The notes: generated by a model not told the origin, from the sequence alone. 64,000 nt of DNA from Kordiimonadaceae bacterium UBA4441 (GCA_002390425.1 DGPL01000029.1:1-64000), one strand, 5' to 3'; positions 7,960-17,661 are shown, counted from the first letter of the stretch. Translations and numbers: made by a program.

Positions 7960-9618
7960 ATGTATAATTTAAATACGTCTAATCTTCGTGGCGACATTAT
8001 GGGTGGTATCACTACCGGTATTGTTGCCTTACCGTTAGCACTTGCATTTGGTGAAGCATCAGGTGCTGGCCCGATGGCGGGTCTTTATGGAGCCATTATT
8101 GTTGGTTTCTTAGCGTCTCTATTTGGTGGAACGGGAAGTAATATTTCTGGGCCAACGGGCCCGATGGTCGTCGTTTTTGCTGGTGTCTATACCACTTTGG
8201 GCGGTAATCCTGAATTGGTCTTTTCGGCTGTTGTTCTGGCGGGACTAATTCAAATTGGATTTGGTTTCTTAAAGATCGGGCATTTGATCCGACTTGTTCC
8301 CTATCCTGTGGTTTCCGGCTTTATGAGCGGGATCGGTGTCATTATTGTGGCTCTTCAATTAGCAAGGCTATTTGGTCATGAGCCTGAGGGTGGCGGAACT
8401 ATTCCTGCGTTAACCTCTGTGCCTGGTGCAGTTATTGACCCGAATTGGATAGCGCTCGGAATTGGAGTAATGACACTCGTTATGGTGTTTAATTGGCCTC
8501 AGAAGCTAGGCAAATATCTTCCCGCGCCATTAGCGGCGTTGGTCATTGCTACAGTTTTAAGTACTCTTTTTGTGGGCGCACCAATCTTGGGTGATGTACC
8601 ATCTGGGTTGCCGACATTCATAATGCCAACATATGACCAAGACGCGATGGTTATTGTTCTTGAAGCCGCATTCTTGCTTGCGTTGCTAGGGTCAATCGAT
8701 AGCTTACTGACGTCACTTGTGGCTGACAATATGACTCGTACCCGTCATAATTCGAGCCAAGAACTTATCGGACAAGGTATCGGTAATACGGTTGCGGGTC
8801 TTTTTGGTGGAGTGCCGGGTGCAGGTGCTACCATGCGTACTGTTGTAAACATTCGCTCAGGAGGGCAGTTTAAAATTTCAGGTATGCTACATGGTGTAGT
8901 GCTTCTTTCTGTTGCACTTGTGTTTGCACCTTTCGCTTCACTTATTCCGCATGCTGCGCTTGCGGGTATATTGATTAAAGTGGGGTATGATATCATTGAT
9001 TGGAGTTATTTAAAGCGTGCCCACCGTGGACCGCGTTGGGATTTGGCTCTGATGGGTATTGTTCTCGGTCTTACAGTATTCGTTGATTTGATTACAGCTG
9101 TTGCCGTTGGTGTTGTTTTGGCTGCCTTAGCATTTATCAAGCAACTATCTGAATCTCAATTAGAAAAACTTAATTTATCAGATGATAAAGTCGGTAATGC
9201 AGAAGAGCGGGCAATTCTTGCGCGTAGTAATGGTGCTGTCACACTCTTTGACTTTGGCGGACCATTGAGCTTTGGTGCGGCAGCCGATTTAGGACATGTT
9301 ATTAGAGAACGTTCAACAGGAAATGTTCAGGTTCTTATTCTTGATTTTTCTCGCGTACCGTTTCTTGATTTATCAGCGGCAAAGGCTGTCGAAACAATAG
9401 TTGCTGACGCTGACCGATCCGGTAAGTTCGTTTATTTTGCAGGAATTACTGAGGAAGTAAATGATGTACTTCATGGACTTGATGTTGCTCAATTAATTAC
9501 CGATGATCATTGGTTTAAAAATCGCGCAGATGCACTAGAACAAGCTTTAATCGAGGTCGGCGTAGATAATGATAAGAATAAGCCAAAGGACAAGTCTGAT
9601 CCCCAGGCTGTGGTGTAA
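7960..9618 (+). CDS. SulP-family inorganic anion transporter with C-terminal STAS domain
   Basis: About 552 residues from ATG 7960. Roughly ten to twelve hydrophobic segments fill residues 10-395, including the SulP signatures SGPTGPMVVVF and GGVPGAGATMRT, followed by a STAS domain at about 420-525 (LILDFSRVPFLDLSAAKAVE). SulP proteins move sulfate, bicarbonate or other anions, often with sodium; the SGPTGPM loop also occurs in BicA-type bicarbonate transporters. I prefer ATG 7960 over 7945 because GAGGG at 7947-7951 then sits 8 bases upstream as the ribosome-binding site. It is a single gene followed by a terminator, probably under the divergent LysR regulator. The transported anion cannot be stated. 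Confidence 0.88.
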   Translation: MYNLNTSNLRGDIMGGITTGIVALPLALAFGEASGAGPMAGLYGAIIVGFLASLFGGTGSNISGPTGPMVVVFAGVYTTLGGNPELVFSAVVLAGLIQIGFGFLKIGHLIRLVPYPVVSGFMSGIGVIIVALQLARLFGHEPEGGGTIPALTSVPGAVIDPNWIALGIGVMTLVMVFNWPQKLGKYLPAPLAALVIATVLSTLFVGAPILGDVPSGLPTFIMPTYDQDAMVIVLEAAFLLALLGSIDSLLTSLVADNMTRTRHNSSQELIGQGIGNTVAGLFGGVPGAGATMRTVVNIRSGGQFKISGMLHGVVLLSVALVFAPFASLIPHAALAGILIKVGYDIIDWSYLKRAHRGPRWDLALMGIVLGLTVFVDLITAVAVGVVLAALAFIKQLSESQLEKLNLSDDKVGNAEERAILARSNGAVTLFDFGGPLSFGAAADLGHVIRERSTGNVQVLILDFSRVPFLDLSAAKAVETIVADADRSGKFVYFAGITEEVNDVLHGLDVAQLITDDHWFKNRADALEQALIEVGVDNDKNKPKDKSDPQAVV

Positions 9619-9657
9619 TGGCCTAGCGTTGACGCCATTCTCTTCAAATTTATTATA

Positions 9658-9692
9658 GGCCTGCCCCTTAAGGGTGGGCCAATATTATTTTT
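9658..9692 (+). terminator. Intrinsic terminator after the SulP gene
   Basis: A GC-rich 9-bp stem (9658-9666 with 9672-9680, two G-T pairs) closes a 5-base loop and is followed by an AT-rich stretch ending in five T. It lies 40 bases after the SulP stop. Confidence 0.75.
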
Positions 9693-9827
9693 AAGTAAAT
9701 TTCACTATTTTAATCACATGAATAATTTATAGCGCAAGCACATAGAATGCTCAGTAAGAAATTAGCAATTGCATAAAATGTAAAGCGATCTAAAGTATTG
9801 TTGAATAATTAATCAAGAGTATGACCA

Positions 9828-11702
9828 TTGAGTAGCTACGAAAAGATATATCAATCGTGGAAAAATAATCCGCAAGATTTTTGGCAAGAAGCAGCCAGAG
9901 AAATTCATTGGTTTAAAGAATGTGAAGAAGTTCTAGATGAAACAAATGCACCATTATATCAATGGTTTAAAGGTGCAAAAACAAATACATGCTATAATGC
10001 GATAGACCGTCATGTAATTGCAGGACAAGGTGATAGAACGGCACTCATTTATGATAGTGCCATGACGGGCCAGGTTAGAAAGTATACCTATGCGGAAATG
10101 CAAGATCATATCTCGAAATTTGCAGGCGTATTAAATGCAAAAGGCGTGAAAAAAGGCGACCGTGTTTTACTCTATATGCCGATGATTCCAGAAGCTGTAA
10201 TAGCCATGCTTGCGTGTGCCAGAATAGGAGCCATTCATACGGTGGTCTTTGGCGGGTTTGCCTCAAATGAGTTAGCGAAAAGGATTATTGACGCTGAACC
10301 CAAGATTATTGTGTCAGCGACGTGCGGATTAGAGCCCGGTAGGGTTATTGCTTATAAGCCCTTGCTTGATGAAGCGTTGGCCATTTCCAAATCTACTGCA
10401 AAAACCATTATCGTTAAACGTCCAGAATGTGATGCAGAACTTATAGATGGTCGTGATTTTTATTGGGAAAAGCTAATGAAAGTGGCTACTCCTGTTGATT
10501 GCCTGGAGTTAGAAGCAACTGACCCACTTTATATTCTTTACACATCTGGAACGACTGGTACTCCAAAAGGCATCGTTCGGGATAATGGTGGTCATCTGGT
10601 TGCAATGAACTGGAGCATGAAAAATGTTTACGCAATGAGCCCTGGTGATGTTTATTGGGCTGCCTCTGATATTGGTTGGGTTGTCGGTCATTCTTATATT
10701 GTATACGCCCCATTAGTTCGTGGATGTACGACAATTTTATATGAAGGTAAACCAGTAGGGACGCCAGATGCAGGGGCATTTTGGCGCGTAATTGCGGATC
10801 ATAAAGTAAACGCATTATTTGTTGCCCCCACAGCTATTCGCGCCATCAAAAGAGAAGATCCTAGGGGAGAGTTTCTAAACAATTATGATATCTCAGCTTT
10901 TCGTACGCTTTTTCTTGCGGGGGAACGCGCTGATCCTGATACGGTTAAATGGTCAGAGAAAATGGTTAGTGTTCCTGTGATTGACCATTGGTGGCAAACT
11001 GAAACGTCATGGTCTATTTGTGCAAATTTCATGGGGATAGAACATTTGCTCGTGAAATATGGCAGCCCAAGCGTTCCTTCCCCGGGGTACGATGTAAGAA
11101 TATTTAGCGATGAAGGTGAAGAACTTGGTCCTAAAAAGCTCGGCAATATTGTCGTTAAAGAACCGCTTCCACCAGGTGGAATGCTAGGAATTTGGAAAGA
11201 TAATCAACGCTGTATTGAAACATATTTTAAAGAATATCCAGGCTTTTACCTAACTGGTGACGCGGGTCATAAAGATGAAGATGGCTATTTATACATTATG
11301 GGCAGAACTGATGATGTCATTAATGTTGCGGGTCACAGATTATCAACGGGTTCGATGGAAGAAGTCCTAAGTAATATGCCGGATGTTGCGGAATGTGCCG
11401 TAGTAGGGGTCGCAGATGAGCTTAAAGGGCAAATTCCTTATGGATTTATCGTTTTAAAAAGTGGCACTGAAAAATCGCAGGACGATATCATTACGGAGGC
11501 GATACAATCCGTGCGTACTGAAATAGGGGCGGTGGCCAGTTTTAAAAATGCGGTAATTGTAAAAAGATTACCAAAAACCCGATCGGGTAAAATCTTGCGC
11601 CGTGTCATGAGCAGCATTGCCGGGAAAGAAGATTATAAAACCCCGGCAACGTTAGATGATCCGATGATATTAGATGAAATTAGTGCGGCTTTATTTAGCT
11701 AA
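9828..11702 (+). CDS. prpE: Propionyl-CoA synthetase (PrpE-type AMP-forming acyl-CoA synthetase)
   Basis: 624 residues, typical for PrpE. Domain order: ACAS N-terminal domain (YQSWKNNPQDFWQEAA), AMP-binding domain with the P-loop YTSGTTGTPKGIVRD near residue 235, the WWQTETSW adenylate motif near 385, and the C-terminal lid with TRSGKILRR carrying the catalytic lysine near residue 592. It activates propionate (or acetate) to the acyl-CoA with ATP through an acyl-adenylate in the cytoplasm. The NGGHLVAM stretch after the P-loop is typical of PrpE rather than Acs. The start is TTG at 9828 with AAGAG about 8 bases upstream; no in-frame ATG is nearby. It overlaps the convergent class V gene by 12 bases. 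No 2-methylcitrate genes are nearby. Confidence 0.85.
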   Translation: MSSYEKIYQSWKNNPQDFWQEAAREIHWFKECEEVLDETNAPLYQWFKGAKTNTCYNAIDRHVIAGQGDRTALIYDSAMTGQVRKYTYAEMQDHISKFAGVLNAKGVKKGDRVLLYMPMIPEAVIAMLACARIGAIHTVVFGGFASNELAKRIIDAEPKIIVSATCGLEPGRVIAYKPLLDEALAISKSTAKTIIVKRPECDAELIDGRDFYWEKLMKVATPVDCLELEATDPLYILYTSGTTGTPKGIVRDNGGHLVAMNWSMKNVYAMSPGDVYWAASDIGWVVGHSYIVYAPLVRGCTTILYEGKPVGTPDAGAFWRVIADHKVNALFVAPTAIRAIKREDPRGEFLNNYDISAFRTLFLAGERADPDTVKWSEKMVSVPVIDHWWQTETSWSICANFMGIEHLLVKYGSPSVPSPGYDVRIFSDEGEELGPKKLGNIVVKEPLPPGGMLGIWKDNQRCIETYFKEYPGFYLTGDAGHKDEDGYLYIMGRTDDVINVAGHRLSTGSMEEVLSNMPDVAECAVVGVADELKGQIPYGFIVLKSGTEKSQDDIITEAIQSVRTEIGAVASFKNAVIVKRLPKTRSGKILRRVMSSIAGKEDYKTPATLDDPMILDEISAALFS

Positions 11703-12920
11703 GACTTCATCTAGAGCGCTAAGGAGCTTATCGACTTCCTCAACGGTATTGTAATGAGTTAGTGAAATTCTGACAGCGCCATTCTGGTCCGTTATACCAA
11801 GACTATCTGATAAACGGCGCGCATGGAAATCACCAAAGCGAACAGCCACCTTATATTTATCCATTGCGATACATACTTGCTGTGGGTCTTTGCCTTCTAT
11901 CGTAAAAGCAATTGTTGGAACTCTTCTCGGGCTGGTGCCATCATTAATGCCCAGAACGTTGCAATCATTTCTCTTTCTTAAGTAACTAAGTACTTTTTCA
12001 CAAAGAATATTTTCTTGTTCGGTGATGTCTTGAAAGGCGGCTTCTAATTTCTCTCGTCGTGTGCCTTTTGATCCGGCTTTTTCCCCAAGAGTGACCAAAT
12101 AATCAACTATGGCGCCTGATGCATATGAAAGTTCATAATTGGCATTACCCGGTTCCATTTTTGCGGGAATTTTGGTCTTGTCATAAAAATAATGATAAAG
12201 GCTATCTAACTCTTCCATATGGTCATAGCGACAGTAGAGCGCCGCATGATGTGGACCGTAGGTTTTGTATAGACTTAAGGCATAGAAATCTACATTCCAA
12301 TCTTGAACATCAATTGCTCTGTGTGGTGCGTATGCCACTGCATCAACACAAACAAGTGCGCCACGATCATGAACAAATTTGGTTATTTCTTTTACGTTAT
12401 TAATGGTACCAAGCAAATTTGATACATGCGTAAAAGCAACAAGCTTTGTTTTTTCTGTCATGATGGCATCAAGCGCATCAAGTTCTAATTCGTATGTCTC
12501 TTTATTCATAGGCCAAAACTTAATGTTGACGCCGCGATCTTCTAACCAGACCCATGGGCCAATATTACTTTCATGATCTGTTATCGTAACGATCACTTCG
12601 TCGCCTGCTTTAAACTGACTTAACATTGCCTTACTTAAAAATTGCAGTAACACGGTTGTAGAAGGACCAAATACAATTTCTTCAGGTCTTGCAGCATTGA
12701 AGAGTGTCGCAATATTGGCGCGCCCTTCACCAAAGGCCTTTAATGAGTTTTGTGATACATCGTAACTACCGCCTAGCTGTACATTATGGGAATAATAATA
12801 TTCTGAAATTTTATCAACGCAGCCTTTTAAGATCTGTGACCCGCCGGCATTATCCATAAATGTCCATTCATTCTTTAGTGCTGGGAACTCACCCCGTACA
12901 AAATCCATATCCAATGCCAC
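11691..12920 (-). CDS. Class V PLP-dependent enzyme, cysteine-desulfurase-like but without the catalytic cysteine
   Basis: 409 residues with the aminotransferase class V fold. PLP residues are visible: D193 (CVDAVAYAPH) and the Schiff-base lysine K219 (LSLYKTYGPH). In SufS/CsdA enzymes the C-terminal loop carries the nucleophilic cysteine; here the matching loop reads VRFGDFHARR, with H366 in that place, so sulfur abstraction by the usual mechanism is unlikely. It is the last gene of the leftward operon, 21 bases after the ABC ATPase stop, and overlaps the 3' end of prpE by 12 bases. Likely a lyase, epimerase or aminotransferase acting on the compound the operon imports; the reaction is unknown. 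Confidence 0.75.
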   Translation of the reverse strand: MALDMDFVRGEFPALKNEWTFMDNAGGSQILKGCVDKISEYYYSHNVQLGGSYDVSQNSLKAFGEGRANIATLFNAARPEEIVFGPSTTVLLQFLSKAMLSQFKAGDEVIVTITDHESNIGPWVWLEDRGVNIKFWPMNKETYELELDALDAIMTEKTKLVAFTHVSNLLGTINNVKEITKFVHDRGALVCVDAVAYAPHRAIDVQDWNVDFYALSLYKTYGPHHAALYCRYDHMEELDSLYHYFYDKTKIPAKMEPGNANYELSYASGAIVDYLVTLGEKAGSKGTRREKLEAAFQDITEQENILCEKVLSYLRKRNDCNVLGINDGTSPRRVPTIAFTIEGKDPQQVCIAMDKYKVAVRFGDFHARRLSDSLGITDQNGAVRISLTHYNTVEEVDKLLSALDEVLAK

Positions 12921-12941
12921 GATTATTTTTCCTTAATTAAA

Positions 12942-13679
12942 TTAATGATTTAGGACCGCTTTTAAAAAATTACGGGTCCGTTCTTCTTTTGGGTTGTCAA
13001 ATATTTCATTGGGACTTCCTTGCTCGACAATTTGACCGGCGTCCATAAAAATGACGCGATCGGCAACTTGTCTTGCAAATCCCATTTCATGCGTCACAAC
13101 GATCATGGTAACACCTGACGCTGCAAGGTTTTTAATCACATCAAGCACCTCTCCTACCATTTCTGGGTCTAACGCTGACGTGGGTTCATCGAATAGCAAT
13201 GCTTTTGGCTCCATCGCGAGCGCCCGTGCAATGGCAACGCGTTGTTGTTGACCCCCTGAAAGCTGTGCTGGGAATTTATCAGCTTGTTCTGCAATACCGA
13301 CTTTAGTGAGTAAATCGACGGCAACTTTTTTTGCCTTTTCTTTACTCAATCCTTTTGATTTTATGGGTGATAGCATCACGTTATCAAGAATGCTAAGATG
13401 TGGAAAAAGATTGAAGTTTTGAAAAACCATGCCGACGTCGGCGCGAACCTTCTTTAAATTACGCCCTTTTTCTACTTTTACATTTTCAACTTTTATGGTC
13501 CCTGATTTATCATACTCTTCGAGAAGATTAATACACCGTATCATAGTTGATTTTCCAGAACCGGAAGGTCCTATAACACAGACGACTTCACCTTCGGCTA
13601 TTTCTAAATCAATGTCGGTTAAGGCGCGAAAATTGCCATAATGCTTATTGACCGTCTCTAACTTAATCAGAGTACTCAT
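12942..13679 (-). CDS. Polar amino acid ABC transporter ATP-binding protein (GlnQ-like)
   Basis: 245 residues, a complete ATPase subunit: Walker A GPSGSGKST (37-45), Q-loop in VFQNFNLFPHLS, signature LSGGQQQRVAIARALA, Walker B LLFDEPTSALDP and the H-loop VVTHEMGFARQVAD. This pattern is typical of the PAAT family (GlnQ, HisP). Its ATG overlaps the stop of the fused binding-protein/permease gene by four bases (ATGA), so the two are translationally coupled and form one importer at the inner membrane. Confidence 0.92.
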   Translation of the reverse strand: MSTLIKLETVNKHYGNFRALTDIDLEIAEGEVVCVIGPSGSGKSTMIRCINLLEEYDKSGTIKVENVKVEKGRNLKKVRADVGMVFQNFNLFPHLSILDNVMLSPIKSKGLSKEKAKKVAVDLLTKVGIAEQADKFPAQLSGGQQQRVAIARALAMEPKALLFDEPTSALDPEMVGEVLDVIKNLAASGVTMIVVTHEMGFARQVADRVIFMDAGQIVEQGSPNEIFDNPKEERTRNFLKAVLNH

Positions 13680-15163
13680 TGTGTATCCCCTGCTTTAAAT
13701 TTTTTCTCTAATCCTGAAACCCATAAAACCAAGGGTAATAGAAAAGCCAGATAAATAACGGCCGCGGCAATAAGGGGTGTTGGGTTGGCTGCGACGGCCT
13801 GCGCCTGAGTTGCTTGTTTTAAAAGATCCGGCATCGCCACCACGGATGCAAGGGCCGTATCCTTGATCACATTAATACAGTTATTGGTGAGCGGTGGAAT
13901 AACCACCTTAATGGCTTGCGGAAGAATAACGTCTACCATCATATCCTTATAACTTAATCCTAATGCTTCAGAAGCTTCGAATTGACCTTTGGGAATGGCT
14001 TCAATACCGGCACGGAATATTTCGGCCGTATAAGCACCAGAAACAACCGTTAAGGCAACGGCTGCCGCATAAAAAGGTGATAAACTAATGCCAACAAAAG
14101 GCAAGGCGTAGAAGATAATAATCAGAAGAACCAATAAGGGAATTGACCGAAATACATCAATATATGCTTTGACGATTATACGGACCGCTTTGTGGGCATA
14201 TAATTTTAATAAGGCTAAGATGAGCCCCAGGATTAACCCCGCGACAATCGCTAAGATACCCAGTTGGATTGTCGTAAATAATCCGTCAATGAGCATCGGA
14301 TAGGTTTGTAGAAAGACATCCATATTCAGGAAAGTTTCAACAAAATTGAATATCAATCCATCACTTGTTGTTGGCATGGGTACTACTCTTGCCGTAGAGG
14401 TACTTTCTTCTGCAAGCGTGCCGTACCATTTTAAATGCAGCTGATTTACAAAACCCTCTTCTTTTAAAATACTAATGGTATCATTTACGTCGTTTAAGAT
14501 TGCACTATTTTTACCGAGCATTAGTGCATATCGCCCACCTGTTGGAATACGTTCAACAACCTCTAAATTGGGTTTGTCTTTCGTATAATATTGAAGGGCG
14601 GGAATATCGCTGATGTATCCTTTAACGCGACCAATTACCACATCTAGCATGGCAGGGGCTAATCCTTCATAGCGGCGAATTTCTGCAAAGCCATATTTTT
14701 CCTGATTAGCCGTAGCCCATATATCTCCTGTGGAGCCTGTATCGGCGGCAACAATTTGTCCCCGCAGGTCTTCTAATGAAGTAATACCGCTTCCCCTTAC
14801 AACCGTTAGCGATTGATCACTATCATAAAAGGGTTGCGTAAAGGCGACGCTTTCAAGCCGTTTGTCCGTAATACCTATTGACGACATGGCAATATCAATG
14901 CGACCTGACTGAACGGCAGCAAATAAGCCGTTAAAAGGGACATTGATGATATTCACGGGACGATTAAGTCGTTTTCCAATTTCATTTACCAGATCGATTT
15001 CAAAACCAATAAATGTACCGTCGGTATTCTGAAATTCCCACGGAACATTACCAATATTGGCACCGACGACAATCGGATCATTACTTTCCTGTGCAACAGA
15101 TATCATCGGCCACAAAAGAAAGAGGAGGACAATTTTCAAAACTGTAAAACAGTTAATTTTCAA
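13676..15163 (-). CDS. Fused periplasmic solute-binding protein and ABC permease (polar amino acid family)
   Basis: 495 residues in one chain. A signal peptide or anchor covers residues 1-24. A family 3 solute-binding domain follows at 28-250 (GFEIDLVNEIGKRL, MSSIGITDKRLESVAFTQPF). After a short linker comes a PAAT permease domain at about 285-490 with several membrane segments and the EAA loop at 396-424 (EASEALGLSYKDMM) that docks the ATPase. The fusion ties the binding protein to the membrane complex, common in Gram-positives and less so in Gram-negatives. It imports an amino acid or related compound, presumably the substrate of the neighbouring hydantoinase-type enzymes; 20 bases separate it from the upstream DapA-like gene. 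Confidence 0.9.
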   Translation of the reverse strand: MKINCFTVLKIVLLFLLWPMISVAQESNDPIVVGANIGNVPWEFQNTDGTFIGFEIDLVNEIGKRLNRPVNIINVPFNGLFAAVQSGRIDIAMSSIGITDKRLESVAFTQPFYDSDQSLTVVRGSGITSLEDLRGQIVAADTGSTGDIWATANQEKYGFAEIRRYEGLAPAMLDVVIGRVKGYISDIPALQYYTKDKPNLEVVERIPTGGRYALMLGKNSAILNDVNDTISILKEEGFVNQLHLKWYGTLAEESTSTARVVPMPTTSDGLIFNFVETFLNMDVFLQTYPMLIDGLFTTIQLGILAIVAGLILGLILALLKLYAHKAVRIIVKAYIDVFRSIPLLVLLIIIFYALPFVGISLSPFYAAAVALTVVSGAYTAEIFRAGIEAIPKGQFEASEALGLSYKDMMVDVILPQAIKVVIPPLTNNCINVIKDTALASVVAMPDLLKQATQAQAVAANPTPLIAAAVIYLAFLLPLVLWVSGLEKKFKAGDTQ

Positions 15164-15183
15164 TATATTATCCTCTATTTTTA

Positions 15184-16113
15184 TTAAACTGAAAGTCTTT
15201 TATCGAGCCTAGCCAGCAACCTGTCAAGGTCCTTATGGTCATCAGCTGACATGGTTGGTCCTGGTGTTCGTACTTTAGCAGACGTAATCACACCCCGACG
15301 GTGTAGGGTTTCTTTTCGAACAGCAAGACCGTAGCCTGGCTGTTGTTCGTGTTTAATGACCGGTAAATATTGATCAAATAAATCATCTGCTGCGTCTATA
15401 TCGCCTGCTGCAAATTTTTCACAAACACCCACTAACATTTCAGGATAAGCAAAGCCTGTCATGGCACCGTCCGCACCACGTCCAAGCTCTTGTGGCAGAT
15501 ATAGTCCGCCATTGCCGCATAAAATACTAATGCGGCGCAAGCCTTGTGCCGCTGATTTGGCGCGAAGTTCTGATAATTTTCCAAGCCCTGGCCAATCTTC
15601 GTGTTTTAACATGACAACTTGCGGTACATCACGGATTATGCGCATTAGGCAATCAACGGATACTGGAGCCTTGGTTACCAGTGGAAAATCTTGATAAATC
15701 ATTGGAACTTTTGAGTTAAGCGCTTTATCAACGGCGATATAATAATCATAAATTGCTTCATCGCTATTATGTGAGGGATTAGGCGCAACCATCACACCCG
15801 CGGCCCCCGCTTTCATAGCGGAATTTGAGAGCGCCACTAATTTATCCATGTCTGGGTTACTGACGCCTACAACAACGGGCACACGGCCATCGACCCGATC
15901 AATAACACGGTTCATAACGGCTTGCGATTCTTCCGGCGTTAATTTCTGTGCTTCCCCCATCATACCAAGGATTGTGATGCCGGTGACGCCTTTCTCTAAA
16001 TAAAAATCAGTCAGGGTATCAATGCTTTCAAAATCGATGCTGTCATCGTCTAAGAACGGTGTGGCTGCGATAATATAGACGCCTTTTGCTTGTTCATTTA
16101 ATAATGCACTCAT
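15184..16113 (-). CDS. DapA/NanA-family class I aldolase or lyase
   Basis: 309 residues, normal for the dihydrodipicolinate synthase superfamily. The Schiff-base lysine K170 (VVMLKHED) and the proton-relay tyrosine Y140 (MIYQDFP) are present. The substrate loop that reads GTTGE in DapA is GMMGEA here (50-55), which argues against lysine biosynthesis. Family members cleave or form 2-oxo acids via pyruvate enamines, or act as dehydratases or deaminases. It is the second gene of the leftward catabolic operon, 9 bases after the amidohydrolase stop. A role in splitting a later pathway intermediate is likely but the substrate is unknown. Confidence 0.8.
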   Translation of the reverse strand: MSALLNEQAKGVYIIAATPFLDDDSIDFESIDTLTDFYLEKGVTGITILGMMGEAQKLTPEESQAVMNRVIDRVDGRVPVVVGVSNPDMDKLVALSNSAMKAGAAGVMVAPNPSHNSDEAIYDYYIAVDKALNSKVPMIYQDFPLVTKAPVSVDCLMRIIRDVPQVVMLKHEDWPGLGKLSELRAKSAAQGLRRISILCGNGGLYLPQELGRGADGAMTGFAYPEMLVGVCEKFAAGDIDAADDLFDQYLPVIKHEQQPGYGLAVRKETLHRRGVITSAKVRTPGPTMSADDHKDLDRLLARLDKRLSV

Positions 16114-16122
16114 GGTTATTCC

Positions 16123-17598
16123 TTATATTAGTTTGGCGTTAAAGTTCTTTTTTGGATCCATTTCGGGGACGAATTTTTCTAGCGGTTTGGCAAATTCAGA
16201 ACGTTCGCGTTTTAAATATACTCCACTGCCTCGCTCTACTTTAAGTTCTTCGTCTTCTACTACGATGCGTCCACGGCTAATCACTGTTATCGGCCAACCT
16301 TTAGAAACCATTCCTTCGTAAGGGGTATAATCCATATTATCATGTAGAGCATCAGCTGTTATTTCGACTTCTTTATCCGGGTCCCAGATCGCGACATCCG
16401 CATCAGAACCTATAGCGATTGTTCCTTTTCGCGGATATAGGCCATATGTTTTTGCTGGAATGCTTGATGTCACATCAATGAAGCGATGGATGTCCATTCG
16501 CCCTTTTTGTACGCCTTCTGAAAATAGAAGCGGCATACGAATTTCAAGTCCGGGGACGCCGTTCGCGATTTTATCGAATGTTGGTTTTGGACCAGCAGAC
16601 AATTTTCCACTACTATCATAGCGATAAGGTGCATGATCTGATGAAAAGACACTGAATGATCCGTCGATAAGGCCTTCCCATATGATTTCTTGATTTTCTT
16701 TATTGCGCGGTGGTGGACTACAGCAGAACATTGCCCCATCCATTCCATCTTTATCAAGGTCATCAATGGTAAGGAATAAATACTGTGGACATGTTTCACC
16801 GTATATTTTAAGGCCACGTTCCTGTGCGCGGCGAATTTCGGTTAAGGCTGCCTCAGAAGAGACATGAACAATTAACATAGGTGTATCTAGTAGCTCTGCA
16901 AGTGTAATCGCGCGGTGGGTTGCTTCTTTTTCAGCAAGACTAGCATGGGCAATGGCATGATATTTCGGATCACCAAGTCCTTGGTCGAGGAGCTTTTCGG
17001 TGATCCATCTGATGACCTCATGGTTTTCAGCGTGCACCATTACCAGGGCCTGCTCACGTCTTGCTGCAGCAAGAACATTAAGAATTTCATAATCATTCAG
17101 TTTCAGGTTGTCATATGTCATATAGATCTTAAAGGATGTAATGCCGTCTTCAATCATGGCCGGAAGTTCTTGACCAATAATAGCGTCTGAAGCATCCGAA
17201 ATAATAAGATGGAAGCCATAATCAATAACCGATTTGGGTTTTGCGCATGCCATATAATCATCAACAACTTCACGTAAACTTTGTCCGCGATGTTGAGCGG
17301 CAAAGGGCAGTAATGTTGTGGTCCCCCCAAATGCAGCAGACACAGAACCGCTATAAAAATCATCAGCAGTCATAATTCCACTTGATGATTTTTGTTCTAT
17401 GTGACAATGCGCATCAATGCCGCCTGGTAATATTAATTTATTAGTAGCATCAATATCTCTTTCTCCTTCTTCAAGGTTTTCGCCCAGTGCGATAATTTTG
17501 CCATCCTTGATGCCAACGTCTTGTTTTTTCTGCTCAATTTCGGTTACAGTATGTCCGTTTCTGATGACTAGATCATATAAGGCCATTTTTTTATCCAT
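16123..17598 (-). CDS. hydA: Hydantoinase/dihydropyrimidinase-type cyclic amidohydrolase
   Basis: 491 residues with a complete binuclear metal site: H64-x-H66 (GGIDAHCHIE), carboxylated lysine K157 (ITSFKIYMTYD), H189 (VHAENHEV), H245 (IVHVSSEA) and D321 (FSSDHAPY). The late DYTPYEG motif is typical of D-hydantoinases and dihydropyrimidinases, which open cyclic amides in the cytoplasm. The DAHCHIEQKSSSG segment differs from the usual VHTHLDMPFGG, so substrate preference may differ. First gene of the leftward operon, 88 bases from the divergent GntR gene and under the same operator. Methionine 5 is an alternative start. No N-carbamoylase gene is visible, so full hydantoin breakdown is not explained. 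Confidence 0.85.
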   Translation of the reverse strand: MDKKMALYDLVIRNGHTVTEIEQKKQDVGIKDGKIIALGENLEEGERDIDATNKLILPGGIDAHCHIEQKSSSGIMTADDFYSGSVSAAFGGTTTLLPFAAQHRGQSLREVVDDYMACAKPKSVIDYGFHLIISDASDAIIGQELPAMIEDGITSFKIYMTYDNLKLNDYEILNVLAAARREQALVMVHAENHEVIRWITEKLLDQGLGDPKYHAIAHASLAEKEATHRAITLAELLDTPMLIVHVSSEAALTEIRRAQERGLKIYGETCPQYLFLTIDDLDKDGMDGAMFCCSPPPRNKENQEIIWEGLIDGSFSVFSSDHAPYRYDSSGKLSAGPKPTFDKIANGVPGLEIRMPLLFSEGVQKGRMDIHRFIDVTSSIPAKTYGLYPRKGTIAIGSDADVAIWDPDKEVEITADALHDNMDYTPYEGMVSKGWPITVISRGRIVVEDEELKVERGSGVYLKRERSEFAKPLEKFVPEMDPKKNFNAKLI

Positions 17599-17630
17599 CC
17601 TGAATTTGATAGGTTTATTTTATTATTTGT

Positions 17631-17661
17631 ATTTGGTATTCAAATGGTATACCATTGGTAC
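17631..17661. promoter_or_regulatory. Probable GntR operator between hydA and gntR
   Basis: The 88-base divergent gap contains a perfect 14-bp palindrome, AATGGTATACCATT at 17643-17656. TGGTAT-like half-sites flank it on both sides: TTGGTATTC near 17631-17639 and TTGGTACAC at 17655-17663. Central TGGTATACCA-type palindromes are typical for FCD-type GntR regulators, so this is the likely site of autoregulation and of control of both operons. Confidence 0.7.

Noticed and set aside
15184..16113. DapA of lysine biosynthesis
   Set aside because: The GTTGE loop is GMMGEA, and the gene lies in a catabolic operon; DapF is elsewhere at 57679.
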